A DNA stretch of 64,000 nt, from assembly GCA_029265255.1 (NCBI GenBank), contig JAJUJQ010000010.1:4817-68816 (forward strand). The letters run 5' to 3'. The DNA comes from Spirochaetota bacterium (GTDB taxonomy: Bacteria; Spirochaetota; Spirochaetia; Treponematales; Rectinemataceae). Shown here piece after piece: positions 62,896 to 64,000 of the stretch. A model generated the notes under the pieces. That model worked only from the letters and a program-made list of their open reading frames with translations, did no database searches and had not been told where the DNA came from. A program made the translations under genes and the position numbers. Every line of letters starts with the position of its first letter. Within the stretch, counting starts at the first letter, position 1.

Positions 62896-63256
62896 GTCTT
62901 CCTCCACGGCCTGGGTTTATACCGTGCTTGCCCAATCTTCGGATGAATGTAGCTGGCCGGAGGTCTAAAATTGGCTTTCGCGCGGGGACAGAGCTTTGCG
63001 ATTGCGGTTCGGTAGCTTCCGGTTCAGGGATCGAAATCAATTCGACCTGTACCAGCTTTGCCTCGTGCCGGCGCATTATCAGGTCGTAGTCCTGAAGACG
63101 TACTTGCATGGGGCCGCGGAAAAAAGCGCTTCGTACTACCTTTCCCTCGACGCCCGCAATAAATCCGAGGTCAGCCAGTCGTTTGCCGATCTCACCTCCG
63201 AATGCCACTTGGATCACTCTGAATCTCTGTCCAGGCTGAAGTTCGGCGAGCAGCAT
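62879..63256 (-). CDS. feoA: FeoA-family protein with a C-terminal extension
   Basis: A small SH3-like partner of FeoB. Residues 1-74 form the complete FeoA domain (MLLAELQPGQRFRVIQVAFGG, KRLADLGFIAGVEGKVV, FRGPMQVRLQDYDLIMRRHEA). A further ~51 residues follow, first Glu/Pro/Gln/Ser-rich, then basic (RKPILDLRPATFIRRLGKHG), making it 125 residues against 75-80 in most species. It starts 1 nt after the fur stop and overlaps feoB by 17 nt. Confidence 0.93.
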   Translation of the reverse strand: MLLAELQPGQRFRVIQVAFGGEIGKRLADLGFIAGVEGKVVRSAFFRGPMQVRLQDYDLIMRRHEAKLVQVELISIPEPEATEPQSQSSVPARKPILDLRPATFIRRLGKHGINPGRGGRHGHCR

Positions 63257-63257
63257 A

Positions 63258-63707
63258 CTATTCTCCCTTCTCTTTTTCTTCGAGTTCTCGGCACTGGGGA
63301 CAGAGCCCGAACAGCTCCATCGTGTGTCCCTTGGGGAGAAAGCTGTAATACAAAAAGACCAGTCTTTGCGCCTGTTCTATTTCAGGACTGTAGAATTCGA
63401 TGACCTGGCCACATCGCACACAGACGAGATGATCGTGATGGGGGTGGTTGGCGAGGTGCTCGAAGGTGCGAGCTCCATCCTCCATACAAGCTTCGCGCGC
63501 AAGGCCCGCGTCGGCAATGAGTCGTATGGTTCGGAACACTGTCGCCTGCCCGATGCCAGGATCGATTCTCCGCGCTTCTCTGAGAATGTCTTCGGTAGTC
63601 ATGTGGCCTTCGGTCTGAAGAAAGGCTCTTAGTATAATCTCCCGAGGTCGGGTCATTTTCTGGCCGCGAGCGTGGAGATATGTCTCAAACTTGGCGAATT
63701 CATTCAT
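63258..63707 (-). CDS. fur: Fur-family metalloregulator
   Basis: A 149-residue DNA-binding repressor. The helix-turn-helix is in TTEDILREARRIDPGIGQATVFRTIRLIADAGL. The dimerisation/metal domain carries HHDHLVCVRCGQVIEF and the C-terminal FGLCPQCREL, so both Cys pairs (CVRC, CPQC) are present and should hold structural zinc. ATG 63707 is nine nt from GGAGGA, so it was preferred over ATG 63716, which directly follows it. It heads the feoAB operon and has a perfect Fur box in its promoter, so it should regulate itself and the transporter with iron. Confidence 0.95.
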   Translation of the reverse strand: MNEFAKFETYLHARGQKMTRPREIILRAFLQTEGHMTTEDILREARRIDPGIGQATVFRTIRLIADAGLAREACMEDGARTFEHLANHPHHDHLVCVRCGQVIEFYSPEIEQAQRLVFLYYSFLPKGHTMELFGLCPQCRELEEKEKGE

Positions 63708-63745
63708 GCGGCTCATTCCTCCGTTGGCGAATCTCAATAGCGATT

Positions 63746-63787
63746 GATAATGATAATCATTATCAATTATATCGGATATAGTGTCAA
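63746..63787 (-). promoter_or_regulatory. fur-feoAB promoter overlapped by a perfect Fur box
   Basis: Read on the minus strand, TTGACA (63782-63787), a 17-nt spacer and GATAAT (63759-63764) form a strong promoter. The -10 box is inside the 19-base Fur box at 63746-63764, which matches the E. coli consensus (GATAATGATAATCATTATC) at every position. Confidence 0.93.
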
Positions 63788-63834
63788 TAGAAAAAAAAGG
63801 AAGTACTGTTATGTGTATTCCTAATCTTCTCGCA

Positions 63835-64000
63835 CTACAGTTTTAGCGTTCCATTGAGGAACATTTCAATGGTCTCCCAGGGCCGCCGTCCCTGGTTTCT
63901 GTATCCCAGATGCGGTCGCTCATAATTGTACTCGCGAAGCCAGCTGTCCAGATCCTCCTGCAGCGACTCTACACTTTCATAGAGCTTCTTACGGAACACG
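63835..64000 (-). CDS. C-terminal part of an IS481-like transposase, cut by the window edge
   Basis: The minus-strand frame reads into the window and stops at 63835-63837. The visible 54 residues include LQEDLDSWLREYNYERPHLG and YRNQGRRPWETIEMFLNG, the characteristic end of integrase-core (rve) transposases of the IS481/IS3 type. Whether the element is intact cannot be seen from here. No terminal inverted repeat could be assigned in the 48 nt before the promoter region. Confidence 0.8.
   Translation of the reverse strand, partial: VFRKKLYESVESLQEDLDSWLREYNYERPHLGYRNQGRRPWETIEMFLNGTLKL

Noticed and set aside
1..64000. tRNA, rRNA and CRISPR arrays
   Set aside because: No cloverleaf with a T-loop, no rRNA-like stretch and no regularly spaced repeat was found by reading. 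A tRNA scan would be needed to be certain.
1..64000. Sigma-54 (-24/-12) promoters
   Set aside because: TGGCAC-N5-TTGC-like strings seen in passing lie inside coding regions. None was convincing upstream of a gene, although rpoN is present.

Overview
The window is a gene-dense, fairly GC-rich bacterial chromosome segment with one partial insertion sequence at the right edge and no rRNA, tRNA or CRISPR. A Gram-negative envelope is indicated by a lipoprotein, a predicted outer-membrane barrel protein and FeoAB. The same chromosome carries sigma-54, a short HPF, HPr with HPr kinase, and a CBS/DRTGG/DHH pyrophosphatase. A spirochaete-like anaerobe or facultative anaerobe is my best guess. This rests on gene content, not on a phylogeny.

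Layout. 0-9 kb: a truncated gene, pyruvate kinase, an RNA methyltransferase, a deaminase, a PIG-L deacetylase, a MoaD/ThiS-like protein, a lipoprotein, glycerol kinase, a small redox cluster and an adenosine-specific kinase. 9-12.5 kb (minus): a BtuFCD-type transporter behind a cobalamin riboswitch. 12.6-21 kb (minus): a probable muropeptide-salvage locus with AnmK, a dipeptide-type ABC importer, a GNAT and a cytoplasmic serine hydrolase. 21-26.6 kb: AT-richer signalling genes, namely a MASE3-GGDEF diguanylate cyclase interrupted by an amber codon and a multi-sensor HD-GYP protein, with a 3-hydroxyisobutyrate-type dehydrogenase between them. 26.6-31.2 kb: ThyX, a GH36 alpha-galactosidase and the pyrophosphatase. 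31.3-37.5 kb (minus): rpoN, hpf, hprK, ptsH, lexA, holA and a TraB-family protein. 37.7-41.7 kb: grpE-dnaK-dnaJ. 41.7-49 kb: copper chaperone and exporter, acylphosphatase, a quinone reductase-like enzyme, polyprenyl diphosphate synthase and an NDH-2/DoxX fusion. 49-56.5 kb: a DEAD-box-like protein that has lost its ATPase motifs, glucan phosphorylase, and an anaerobic-type glycerol-3-phosphate oxidation operon. 56.5-60.7 kb: Hsp20, a periplasmic nucleotidase and a barrel protein. 60.7-63.8 kb (minus): fur-feoA-feoB behind a perfect Fur box. The window ends in an IS481-like transposase remnant.

Together the genes describe an organism that uses glycerol, alpha-galactosides and glycogen, and probably regulates carbon flow through HPr-Ser phosphorylation. 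It salvages cobalamin, ferrous iron and probably cell-wall peptides, and signals by cyclic di-GMP. The main points for follow-up are the ATPase-dead DEAD-box paralogue, the amber codon in the cyclase exactly where Tyr is expected, and a recurring -10-like hexamer 6 nt before several start codons, which suggests leaderless transcripts.
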